Origin: Morinoia aosen
Lineage: Eukaryota; Arthropoda; Malacostraca; Amphipoda; Talitridae
Assembly: GCA_030386875.1 (NCBI GenBank)
Contig: CM059560.1
Span: 29,134,183 to 29,198,182, forward strand
DNA length: 64,000 bases
Direction: 5' to 3'
This document shows positions 24,520-35,457 of this stretch, in pieces. The number at the start of each line of letters is the position of its first letter. The first letter of the stretch is position 1. Under the pieces are notes generated by a model that was given only the letters and a program-made list of their open reading frames with translations, did no database searches and was not told the origin of the DNA. The position numbers and the translations under genes were made by a program.

Positions 24520-27500
24520 ACCGAAGCTTGCACGTGCATTTTATCGTTCCCATTAAAAAAAGAATAGCAACAACCGTAAATTAAGAGGAACAGAATCAAA
24601 ATTAGGTGAACCTACCCGTGCGACGCGTATAGACACCGTCTGTCTCAATGAGATGCTTCCCGCCCACCCTAGCTGGTTGCAGCTAACTCTGCAGCGAGAA
24701 TTTTCAACACCTTTAAGTGACTGAAGCTAGAAAGAATGAGTTATTAAAATATGATCATGTTTCGAAGGCAGTGAACTACCACCTTTTCCGATTACGGAGA
24801 TTTCATTCAAATTATAAAGGTTCTTGATAAAATAGTGCTTTGTAAAGTATTTGGACAATCTGAAACTGTATTTCTTACGTGAGGGAAAATGTTGATAATT
24901 TAAAACATTATCCAACGTAATGTCGTTTTCTTTATCGTATTCGAAGGATAAAACAACAACATTTATTAACTTTGATCTCAGTATCAAAGTATCACCATGA
25001 AAATTGAAGAATATTGTAAATTTGACAACCGTCGAAAACCTGAAAGAGGAATAAATTTTTCATGTTATTATTGCACTCGTTGCCATTATGCATTACGTCT
25101 CTGATCAAAGTCTAATCGTGATTTTCGTTTTCTTTCCATTTTTTAAATAAACTTGAAATTTATGAAAAAGTTACCAACCCCATTTGTTATTTTCCAACTA
25201 CGTTTCATTCCCAAATAGTAAAGATATGCGTGCTGCAGTCGTAGGGTAAATTTTCGACGTCAAAAAAATCACTGTTTTCCTTTGCGAATCATTCCTTCTT
25301 AATTTATAGACTGTTTAGGATTGCTGGTCCTGTATGTATACAACGCCTGCAAAAATTCGTACTTACGAATCTGTTTTTGGTGCTAATTTACGCCGTCGAT
25401 TATAAATAATAGGAAAGGAATTTTCTCATTGTTACACGCCAGCTCATATTTACAAACGAAGATTGTACAATTAGTCTTTCTCAGGATCGAACAATGACGT
25501 GTCCTCAGGTAACGCAAAATTCAATGAAGTTCTACAATAGAACAATTTGCGGCGCAGTAAACCCCACGAATGTTAGTTAAAGACGCCAAATATGGACATG
25601 TATGAATATATGTCACTCCAAAATATAATAATTGGGCAAATAATAAATCTACTTGGTGGCAGATGCGTGAACTTCACAAGCTATGTGAGTACATTGTACT
25701 TCAAGATCGCGAGGCCATGCTGTGCACATCTGTGGTTCTCTTTATTTCGTAAGATAGTGCTGGTCTAAAGAAACTCACGACTATATTTCACTGCTCCCTC
25801 TCGTGTTGCCAAGGCATTTCAACTCGCCGGACTCTCGTCCAGCGAAGCCCGGACGAAATCCTTGTGTTCGTTATATAATTTTTTTTTATGAATATTGCAC
25901 TGTTTATACAAATATGGTTTTAAATCAAGCTATTTATTTCAATAAAGTCTGATTTACTTTTATGATAATCATTTTGAATTATCATAAGCTTTAGTGATTC
26001 GGACTGATTTATCGAGGCAAATATGGTGGTGTAGAAGAATCGATCATTCCGCAGAGCGTCGCCTTGCAAATATTTCTCTCTTAAATCAGTCTTCATGCGG
26101 TTTTTAGGTGTGAAATAAAAATCTGTACTCTGAGTAAATTTGATTATTGCTTTTAAAGGAAGGGTTTGTTAATGGATGAGTTATGCATCGTTTAAGAGTG
26201 GAGCACACATAATTTTCTCGAATCCAACGTGTCGAATTTCAACAAAAACGAACTGCACATTAGTCTCAGATTTGCCTATTACGAAAATCTTTGTTAATCG
26301 ATTGTTCTAGTATTCGCCTTGCACGAGTAAGCTAAGACTGCAACACTATTTCAATGTAGCCAGGTCCTATAGCAGCTGGTCAGACGTGCTCAGACAGTCC
26401 TGCAATAGTTACCTAAGAAATAAATCTTTTCTTCGGCCTCGATCATAATTACGATTATTATTATATTTTGTTTAAGAAATGGAGAGCTAAAGTAAACTTA
26501 TCTAGTTGTCACAAAACTCCTGCAAACCTATAAATTTCTTAATAATTTCAGATGCTTCTGTTTCAGAGGTCTTGAACCTCTTCGGTAGAATCTCGTGCTA
26601 AAGATTAATTCGTGTCAAAGTACTAGGCGTGATTGCAAACATGTGTTTCTAAAGTCAAGGAAACTTGAATCGAGCCTCCAATCCACTATTTCTAACTCCA
26701 TCACTGGAAAGATTTGCAAGCTGTAAACCTGTATATTTTCAACTGGTTCTTCGTTTCAATTTCATATCTTGGGTTTTGTTCACTCAAACTTCTGTGTCAG
26801 TTAGTTTGCTTCCAGTGATAACTGTTCCTCAGACTTAATGAAGTCATACTTGAGTTGTGTTATAGATTTTTTACAAAATTTTCGTGCAAATTTAATCATG
26901 CAATAGGCAGAAAATAACCCAATCAAATATTTTCCAATACCTGTGTAAGGAGTTTCAAACCGTCTAACAATGTCGTATTTCTTCCTCTGATGTTTTTATT
27001 TTTAGAAGAAAAGCTTAAGTTGATTAGCAACTTGTTATTTATTAAGAAAGCGGGCAAACTACAATTTGGTGAATTCCTTCACTTATTTTGAAATTTGAAT
27101 AATTTTTTTAACATGAGATTAAATTCACAAGTTACTGCACCTGATTCAAACCATCAAACTACCACAAACACATGCGTACAGTACCAAAGCAGCGTTCACG
27201 TAACGCAGTTCATTTTAGACATTAACATTTTAAATCACGATCGTTTCTGTCATGTAGCTGCAAAAAACTGTGATGCAACACTCAACTATTTTGTATTAAA
27301 GGCAGCTGCCGCGGTCAAATGAACAATTTTGTTCAACAGCTGCGCCCAAAGCAAAAGCGCTGCCTACCTCGTGAATACTGCGCTGATTGACGGAGACCAC
27401 TTTCGATCACGGAGGAATTTTCAAGTTCGGGTATTCATTTGCCTCATTTTACGTGTTTGAGATAGTCCGTAGCGATTGTTGCTTCCTGAAAAAAGAGTTC

Positions 27501-27600
27501 TCCCATATCAGCTTACGCCTCGAACAAGGGTGGCTAGTCAGGTCGTTCGTTGTGTAAAATATCATTCAACACAAATCTTGACTCCGAAGGAATTACGCCA
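24520..27600 (+). repeat. Segmental-duplication blocks A-B-C, copy downstream of G1
   Basis: Block A at 24520-25865, B at 25975-26720, C remnant at 27310-27600. C here keeps CAGCTGCGCCC and CCTCGTGAAT but the 101-bp segment is frame-broken. The order A-B-C following a lectin-like gene is repeated on the other strand after G3, and as A-B after G2. Confidence 0.65.
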
Positions 27601-27649
27601 TCGATTTCGTGAAAAAGTCGTCTATAAAATAACACTGGTACTAAAACTA

Positions 27650-28625
27650 GAGACTAAGATCAATTGTAGTTTAAAAAAAAGAGAGATGGGAAATTTAATC
27701 AATGAATTATACAGTAGTGTCGTGCAGTGGGCTCTCAACTTGGTGTTTTATACGGATTACCCGTGTGAAATTCACAAACAAGATGTACCGATGAGACCCA
27801 CTCTATCTGGCTGCAGTACCCATCATTCTAAACTTGGTGCAAATTTAGTGCCGTTGCTAATGCCTTTTTGAGCAACGATGAATTTTCCGTTGAAAAATTT
27901 TTTGTCTCACATTTTACACGAGCTATCAACTATTAAAGACATAGAAATTTTTGCATGTGCAGTTATGATGTAGAATCCATGTATACAAGTGTACCACTAG
28001 AGCAGCGGTTCTAACCTGTGGGGAATTCCCTTACGGTGGGGAATGACGGAGTTGTCAAGTGGGGAATTTCATGCGATTTTTTTCATCCGCAAATAATCGA
28101 TAGTATTTCAAAATCTAATTCGTTAAATAAAAATGTTGACTTATTCACCAAATCATAAGCATTTACAGTCTGTTTTAATAACAAAAACAACTATAATGAG
28201 ATATTGAATGTCATCTTTGGGTAAAAGTGGCAACACTGCTGGGTTAGGAATGTCACAGAAAGGAAATTGTTGTGGAGGGAAATGGAAAGTTTTCCTAGAG
28301 GGATTAATTAATGTTTTACTTGAGAGTATTTTTCAGAAGAACCTCACCATTATGAATTATGACAAGGCACAATTCAAACGTTTGCTGGCATAGCACTAAA
28401 AGATTCATTTCTTGCATTCAAAGGGTAAACTTGCAAACAAATTGACAATCTGGCAATGGGTTCAAACCTTTCTCCCCTCTCACCAAAATCGTTTCTGGCT
28501 CACTTAAAAAATAATTTTTCAACGCAAAGCCAACAGCTTGCAACCCCCTTATTCTAGCGTGAAAATATGGATGACACATTTGTTTTATTTCGCTCTGAAC
28601 ATGAAAGAACTAGTTAAGCTACGTT
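27650..28625 (+). pseudogene. Penelope-like reverse transcriptase relic at the inversion junction
   Basis: In shifting frames: EIHKQDVPMRPTLSG (27766 on), YDVESMYTSVPL (27967-28002), then after a small insertion LLESIFQKN, a KG...NLAMGS-like stretch near 28440 and MDDTFVLF (28570). These are the ordered motifs of Penelope-like RT. Multiple stops and frameshifts; no GIY-YIG endonuclease recognised. It ends abruptly where inverted block B begins at about 28.63 kb. Confidence 0.75.
28012..28303 (+). mobile_element. Small hAT-like insertion inside the Penelope relic
   Basis: Starts CAGCGGTTCTAACCTGTGGGG, resembling hAT ends (CAGNGGTTCTCAACC). The Penelope reading breaks after CCACTAGAG (28011) and resumes after CCTAGAG (28309), so the flanks look like a diverged 7-8 bp target duplication. 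No matching right terminal repeat was seen. About 292 bp, non-coding. Confidence 0.5.
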
Positions 28626-28639
28626 GGGGAATGTTCTAT

Positions 28640-30300
28640 CCAGGTTAATTAAGCTGTCACCTGAGAAATCAATCTAAGAGATTTCAGGTTCCTGAACTAA
28701 AAACAGGTTAAAAAAATTCATCAAAATTCCAAAAATTAAGGAAGTCTTGCCATTGTACGAACATTTCATTCAAGCTTTTATTAACTAGAGCTTTATATGG
28801 GAATTGTGATAATAATAATGTAATAGAAGTAATTTGACGCTTATCATAGAAGATATGCATGTTCACGAGAATACTACCGAAGGACTGTCTGTCTGAGCCT
28901 GGTGACCAGCCTAATTATAGCACCCTCCTGCATTGGAATAATGCTGCAACAAAGTTTCTTAGTGCGAGGTGAATTCATGTACAAATAATTTAAAAACATT
29001 AGCGATTAATGTGAATCTGATGCTAATGTGATTGTCGTATTTTGTTGAAACTCGTCACGTTGGATTCAGAAAATTGATGCGAGCTCCGCTATTGCTCCTA
29101 GTCATGCATTGTCCTTATTCCAAATGAGAACTGTTTTTTTTGTTCGTGCACAATTGTGTTTCTTCCTTGATGAAGGTTAGAGGACTGGTTGAAATAGACG
29201 CTACTAGGTAGACAACAAAATTGTTCAATAATTATTCACGCATTATAATAGTTGACTCACTATAAATCATTTTCTAGCACCAAAACTTTTAATATTACAT
29301 AAACACAAATTTTGGAAAATGAAATCCGCCTATGAAAAAACAAATTACTGATGTACCGGGAAAACAAACACAAACATCACGTTAATGACTCTAAATTTCA
29401 TATTATATTCACGGATTTCGTCAGCTTCCCTAGCGCAGTGTCTGAGTTGAAATACATAAGCGACGCCTGAGATGGTAGTGAGCTATGGTCGGTGAGTTTC
29501 AGTAGTGCATCAATTTTATGATGAAAGAAGAAGAAAAGAATTGAGGATATGCACAGAATGCCTTCTTGGTTTTCAGTGCAATGCACTGCCATAGTTTGAA
29601 TATAGTTTTTACACCTATGTTTTATTCCAGGTTCGCTTAAAATCAATTTATTTGGTTAAATAATGGAACCACTTATATATATATATACGTAATATTCTAT
29701 ATTTAAATTCTTACAAATATTTGGATTTGAGAACTTGTTCTTTATTATTTGCCAAAATATACTCTATTCTCTTACTTCATTGAATTAACTGTGTGCCACC
29801 TGATAACACAGCATAGTTTTGTCGTGAGAAACACGAATTTTGTCAAATTATTAGAAGAAAAAATGAGCAGTCGAGCACTTAAAGGAAACAGATTTCATAT
29901 ATTTCTCTAATGGCTCAGGAAATTAGCATCAAAATGATATGTGTACGAATCAAGTACGAATGTTTGCATGCGTAGTTTACATTCGTTACCTGCATAGCTA
30001 GACTATTATATAGTATAGTAACATCCATGGAATGAATTTAGAAGAAATAAATGTAGGGAATGAATATTTAAGAAAACAAATATCCGCCTTAGAAAAATTA
30101 ATTTAGCAGACAGCACGTGCTTTTTCCAACGAAAAATAAAATGTGGCTTAAGAATAAAAGTTGTGTTATGTAACTCTTCTCTTCAACTTTCAGTCTCTGC
30201 AATATAAGTAAAGAAAATATGAATTACGATAAAATTCTGACTAAAGACCTCAATGCATTGTGGTGACAAGGGTTCAAATTTTCCTGAATTAAAAAAGTTG
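28640..30300 (-). repeat. Segmental-duplication blocks B and A, inverted copy downstream of G2
   Basis: Read on the minus strand: A from about 30300 (GACTAAAGACCTCAATGCATTG region) to 29390 (the ACTCAGACACTGCGC stretch, counterpart of the GCCGGACTCTCG landmark), B from 29160 to 28640 (GGTTAATTAAGCTGTC...CAATCTAAGAGATTT). Block C was not found; a Penelope-like relic begins there instead. Confidence 0.6.
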
Positions 30301-30309
30301 CTTTCGATT

Positions 30310-32900
30310 AGGGGCTTGAGGCGGTATCAAAATTTACATTTTTTTCAATTTTTCCTTGCCAACCATCGATACTTGAATTTGCAGTTGTATATATCACTGT
30401 TTCATCGTTCGGATACGATGGAGAAAACGTCCTGTTTTATTCAACAATTCTCAAGACCACAGTCAATTTAGTTTCAGCTATTAGTCTCTGAAGGTCTTTT
30501 CGCTGGCGTCAATACATTCTCCCTACTCTGCACAAGATTTTGTGGGGGGAGAGAGAGGGAGTATGTTCTTTGTACGTGTAACATCCGTGTTGATATGAAC
30601 ACGATTACCACTAGCAATTCTTGCTATGTAGATTTTTTATCTAGGTTTTTCTTTCGTCCTGTCGCATTTTGTAAACTGCATACATCCTACGATGACCGTA
30701 ATTTTCTACTCTGAGCACTTTCTACTTTATAAGAAATAAATTTATTTTACCTCTCTTTTTTAGATTAATTGTCGATTGTACACCACACTAGTAATTTGAG
30801 TTTCACCTCCTAGTGACTACAGTTGCGTCGAGCATTAAGTTATTGAAAATTTTAAAAGTTCCTATTTCTTCACGTAACAATGAGAATGAGAACCTCTTAA
30901 AAGGATGTAAAATAATCTGAATATCGTAAAATTTGTAACTTGAATAGAAAAACTTTATTATACTCCAGCACACGATTTTATTAATCATATGGGAAATTTC
31001 CAGCCGTAGGGAACACGTAAATTTGTCTGCACGCTGGTATTCTGGTTGACGTTTATCCATTTGTATTTGATTTGAAACATTCAATTTAACCTGACAAAGT
31101 GCAACTAAGAAGCCAGTTGGGGTGCGAGCAATATTCATGCTGAGTTTCTTTCCAACAAATAAAAAAGCATCTCCACATAAAAATCACCCGTTCAATTTTA
31201 TGTTTCTGAAAAATGACAAGGAACGTGTTGGTAATGAAAATTTGCGATCGATGATTTAATTTGCGTTGCTCGAGGCTTTCAAACGTTCATTTTAGAATTT
31301 AGGTTAAGCACTTCCAAATTTAAAAAAACACGTACCCTGCTGTAAATTATCGAAATCAGAGCGGACATGGCTGAATAGACGTCATATGATATCGTATTAC
31401 TCTTTTTTAAAGTCAAAACTATGTAACCGAAACCAAGAAAACAATTGCAATTTAGATTCGAGTCTCATTATTCACAACTTCATCACTGGAAATTCCAAAT
31501 TTTGGGATAAAATAAAACACTTGCATAAAGGCTTTAATTGACATGTATGATTTTAAGAAACAAATTCGAAGATTACATTTTCTAAAAATGCAACTGTCAG
31601 GTCACCAAGCAGCTTCCAAGTCTAGAACACACACATAAGATATTGAAGTATTTTATGATGGAGGGATTTGGCAAACCCTTTAGGTTACTTATTTTTTTTC
31701 AATACTTAGAATATTGGAACAAGATCATAGTCAGCTAATTTTCGCCGACTGAAAGCAATTCCACTCACGCGGTTTTGATCTTGTAAGTAAGTCTGCATGT
31801 AATCTTCGCAGTTAACCTTACTCTGCAAAGTAGTAATTAATTGTTACAGATCATGTAATATCGTTGCACAAAGCGTGATAGACACACCCTGATTCACAGC
31901 AAAAAGAGTTGAAATAGGTCTAGCGATACTGAAAAAAATTAAAACTTTGAAGCTGAAGGACCTAAGTGCTACCCGAATAGAGTGGTCTGGAAATACTTGA
32001 CCAATCTCCCATAAACATGAGTACCCTCCTTTGAAATGATTTAGCAGATCACATGAAGCCAATTCATTCATGAATCACTGATGCTTATCAAAACAAGTTG
32101 TATTGTAAATCCAATAAAATTATAATCATCGTCATACGCAATTAAGCTGTCAATACCAGTTACACAACATATTCCAAATCTTTTTAAATCCTTATTTAGT
32201 GCTGATAGCAAAATTTAATCTAGGTTTCAGTAACCTCATCACATTTTTGCGAATGTAACGAGGAATCTCTGACACGACTCATGTTCGTATTTCTGTTCTA
32301 AAATTTGAGTAAAATGAGTTTTTTGAGAGACTTCATCGAGAGACCATCACTGACGTGGTGGATGCGATCTTCTGAAGTACAAATTGCTTGAAAATTATGA
32401 AGAAATATGTGGGATATATTTAAAATTAGTTATTTATAGTAATCTTTCAATAAATCATTCATGGACTCTCCAAACTTGAGAGGAGTCTGCTAATACGGGG
32501 TAGAAAATACTTTCCAATAATTTGCACAAAACGAATTGCTTCCGACTGTACAGTATGAGGAATTAGAAGAGTGAGATTACAATGCAACAAAGGAAATTAT
32601 TGCGAGCTACTATAATAGATACCGGTCCAGTCACAAAATTTATGCAGTTCACGACACTTCGTGGGAAATATTAATAGTAAACACAACTATATATGCGCCC
32701 ATTTCTCACATTGTCAACATGATTCACACTCCAGTTGCAAAACTCTACAAAACTTTAACTTTGTCCTTAAATATCGGGCTCAGTCATTCCGTTCTTATAT
32801 TCTGTCGGATTAATTTTTCCCTAAGAATCTATGATTCCCTATGTACAAAATGTTCTTTCTCTGAGTTCATATTCTCGTAAATTGTCTGTATTTATTTTTG
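30310..32900. other. Intergenic, no gene seen
   Basis: AT-rich. Frames up to 111 codons (30803-31138 on -) show no recognisable domain or support from a second copy. Confidence 0.4.
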
Positions 32901-32920
32901 TTTTGTGTTTTTTTTCAGCA

Positions 32921-33014
32921 AAGCTTTCCAATAAAAATGTTCGAGTTATGAATAATTATGAAATAGATATACCATTTCATAATTCATAACTCGAACATTT
33001 TTGTTGGAAAGCTT
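32921..33014. repeat. Near-perfect palindrome just past G2 exon 4
   Basis: Arms 32921-32964 and 32974-33014, with a 9-base spacer, share AAGCTTTCCAA.AAAAATGTTCGAGTTATGAAT.ATGAAAT. It lies 92 bp beyond the G2 stop on the minus strand. Confidence 0.9.
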
Positions 33015-33105
33015 AAATTAGAGTGGTATGCCATATATTGAGTTGTGTCAAATTTCGCTCTCATGTTTCATAAGACCGTGGACAAATATCAAATTCCCGC
33101 TAATA

Positions 33106-33321
33106 TTAAGTCCAAATCTCAATCTCACGCACGTCAAGCATAAATTCCGGGTATGGTTGTTCTATGTATTTGTACACAGCCGCATATCGGGAGCAGAGGG
33201 GCGGATTCACATCAAAATCATACCACACCGTTGCCTCATCAATGGGTCCGTCGATGGTCCCGATCACCGTGAAGGTGCTGAAGTTTCCAGGAGCTGTTGG
33301 CATGACGTCACCGAGCAGAAA
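33106..33321 (-). CDS. G2 exon 4
   Basis: Acceptor GTTTGCAG, then FLLGDVMPTAPGNF, TVIGTIDGPID, WYDFDVNPPLCSRYAAVYKY and LDVREIEIWT before TAA. The reading frame is free of internal stops. The stop lies two codons earlier than in G1 and G3. Confidence 0.75.
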   Translation of the reverse strand, partial: FLLGDVMPTAPGNFSTFTVIGTIDGPIDEATVWYDFDVNPPLCSRYAAVYKYIEQPYPEFMLDVREIEIWT

Positions 33322-33975
33322 CTGCAAACGGTTGAAAAAAATATCTTCATGGCAATCATAAGATTCTTAGAAGGAAAATGTTAATCCTAAGATTTTCAGT
33401 CCTATGGTTTACGCGATCCACTACTGAATCTTGTTTAGACACTTGATTTGACGCATGAACAAGTTGAAGTTTGAATAAAAGTATTCCTATTATGGAGATG
33501 ACCTGAATTTGAATGAAAGTAATCCTTTTTCAAAAAGATTCTTTTTCATAAACTTATACGTGAGGAATTCTAACCATGGGCTTGATTGAAAGTTTCATTG
33601 TTCGATAAATGCTTTCTACGAAACTTGAATAATCGTCAGAAATTGGGTTTGTTCAAACTGTGAAAAGAAAAAGAATATAAAATAAACTTCGCATTCAAAT
33701 CAATGACATGTCGTCGTGTGCATTGGATAACCTTAACATTTTTCTGTACGAAGAAGATGCTGGTAAGAATAAAATATATTATTTTATTGTAAGTTTCTCT
33801 CAAACATTCATACACCGAGTATTCAAAATAATATGAATAATACACCGAGTAATATTCATACCCTTTAGTCTTCTGTTCTAGCAATTTCTACCTCAGAAAA
33901 AAACTGGTAAAATATTTATCAAACAGTTATGTTCTATATGTCAGCTAATTCACTTTACCAGTTCACAAACTATAC

Positions 33976-34143
33976 CTGGACGTCCCTGATGCTGTACGCA
34001 GGAATGTCTGTCCTTGGCAAGACGCGGATTTCTCAACGGTGACGCAACCTAGTAAGTCGATGAGGATCCATGGCTGGTGAGTGAAGGCGCCCGGGGAGTA
34101 AAAGTTGGTAGCTTCGTTGCCATCTACTGTATGCCTCCCTGGA
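33976..34143 (-). pseudogene. G2 exon 3 with one-base frameshift
   Basis: Acceptor TTTTTCAG and donor CAG|GTATAG match the paralogs. It encodes TVDGNEATNFYS and QPWILIDL, then loses one base at about 34030 relative to G1 (19130-19145) and G3 (61035-61050), so the rest is out of frame. The exon length, 168 instead of 172, equals one lost codon plus one lost base. Confidence 0.75.
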
Positions 34144-35061
34144 CTGAAAAATTAATACATTGAATAGAGTGACTGCAGTCTTTGAAGTAAGTTTTCGCAA
34201 TTGACCCAGTACTGAAAGATCCTGCGATTAGACGTTGTTGCGAATGTCAAACGTACCTTCTCACACGAGCCGCGGTGCAAATGTGGCTCTCGAATGCTGT
34301 ACGAGAACCCACCCCCATGCTGAGCATTCAATGTGTTCAGTTGTTTCAGTTCATTCAACTGCTTCATTTCATTTTCGTTTTCGCTCACGAAGCAACTTTT
34401 TTGATGTTTTGGCCTCTATGGTCCCTCCTATTAATTTTCTGCACATCGCTGTTATCTTAATTATGTGAATTAGTTTTGAGTTCCAGCTCAGAGCTTTAGT
34501 TTGATGTGTGCTTAGATTTAACACTCTTTCAACGTTAGGACAATCATTCAATTGAAAGTGCCGTGTAGCCTCTAGAGAACATCCGAAACCCATTGCAGCT
34601 TCTTTGCTAGCTAAATACGAAGTCTTTATAGTAAATAGAACCTGAAACCTGAACTAGGTCTTTGACGGATTAAAATTAGACCTAGTTTGATTAAATCTTT
34701 GACGGATTAAACTACAGCTCGCTATTCATTAACAATAATTGCCCAACTTTAACTCTATTCTACCATGTTTCACTGAAATCTCTCGAAATTAAGCCCTTTA
34801 TTATACCCTGGACTTTAAGAGCCATACCCTTTAAATTTACCTCATGAGATTCATTAGTAATACAGAGCGATCAAACGTGAGCGACAATTTTGAATTGTGC
34901 AAAATCAGTTGAACTAAACAAGTAAACTAATATCATTAACATTTACCAGATCTCCACATAGAGAGGTTTTATTATTCCGTACATATGAAACCGAATGCAT
35001 GGATACATGTTGCTGTCTTTGTGTCATTTGATGCAAGTTGGCTTTGAAAATAGTTGTCACT

Positions 35062-35412
35062 TGTAATATCGTGGTTTTCAGCACGATATAAGGTTTACTG
35101 AACAGAACTAGTAGATCGGTTTGCCTAGCCGTAAACCAGGCAGGAGGATAGCAAAACGAACAGCAGGACTACTAATATTGTACTGACCCTGTAGTTCACA
35201 CAGCTTGCTCTTAAGTCTAGTTCGCAACCATGAATATTTCCGGCGCTGGGCAATAGGGTCGCTTCCGACCTATCCGGCGCTCGTAAAAGCCAGGGGCTCA
35301 TCGGTTGTTTCCGGCGGATGCCCTATCTATACATGTGACCGTGCCGAGCGAAACTCATAAATCTCCGCAGCCGGAACCCCTCATAAATCCACCAGTACGT
35401 CACTATACAACA
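35062..35412 (-). repeat. 3' LTR of the gypsy-like element
   Basis: 351 bp, same ends as the 5' LTR. Confidence 0.92.
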
Positions 35413-35428
35413 ACTTCCCTCCCTTTAG
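35413..35428 (-). promoter_or_regulatory. Polypurine tract
   Basis: Sense strand CTAAAGGGAGGGAAGT directly abuts the 3' LTR, the place where plus-strand DNA synthesis is primed in LTR elements. Confidence 0.75.
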
Positions 35429-35457
35429 ATGAATATATGACAAAGGGAAGGAGGAAC

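Noticed and set aside
30803..31138. 111-codon minus-strand frame
   Set aside because: No recognisable domain, no second copy and no splice or start context.
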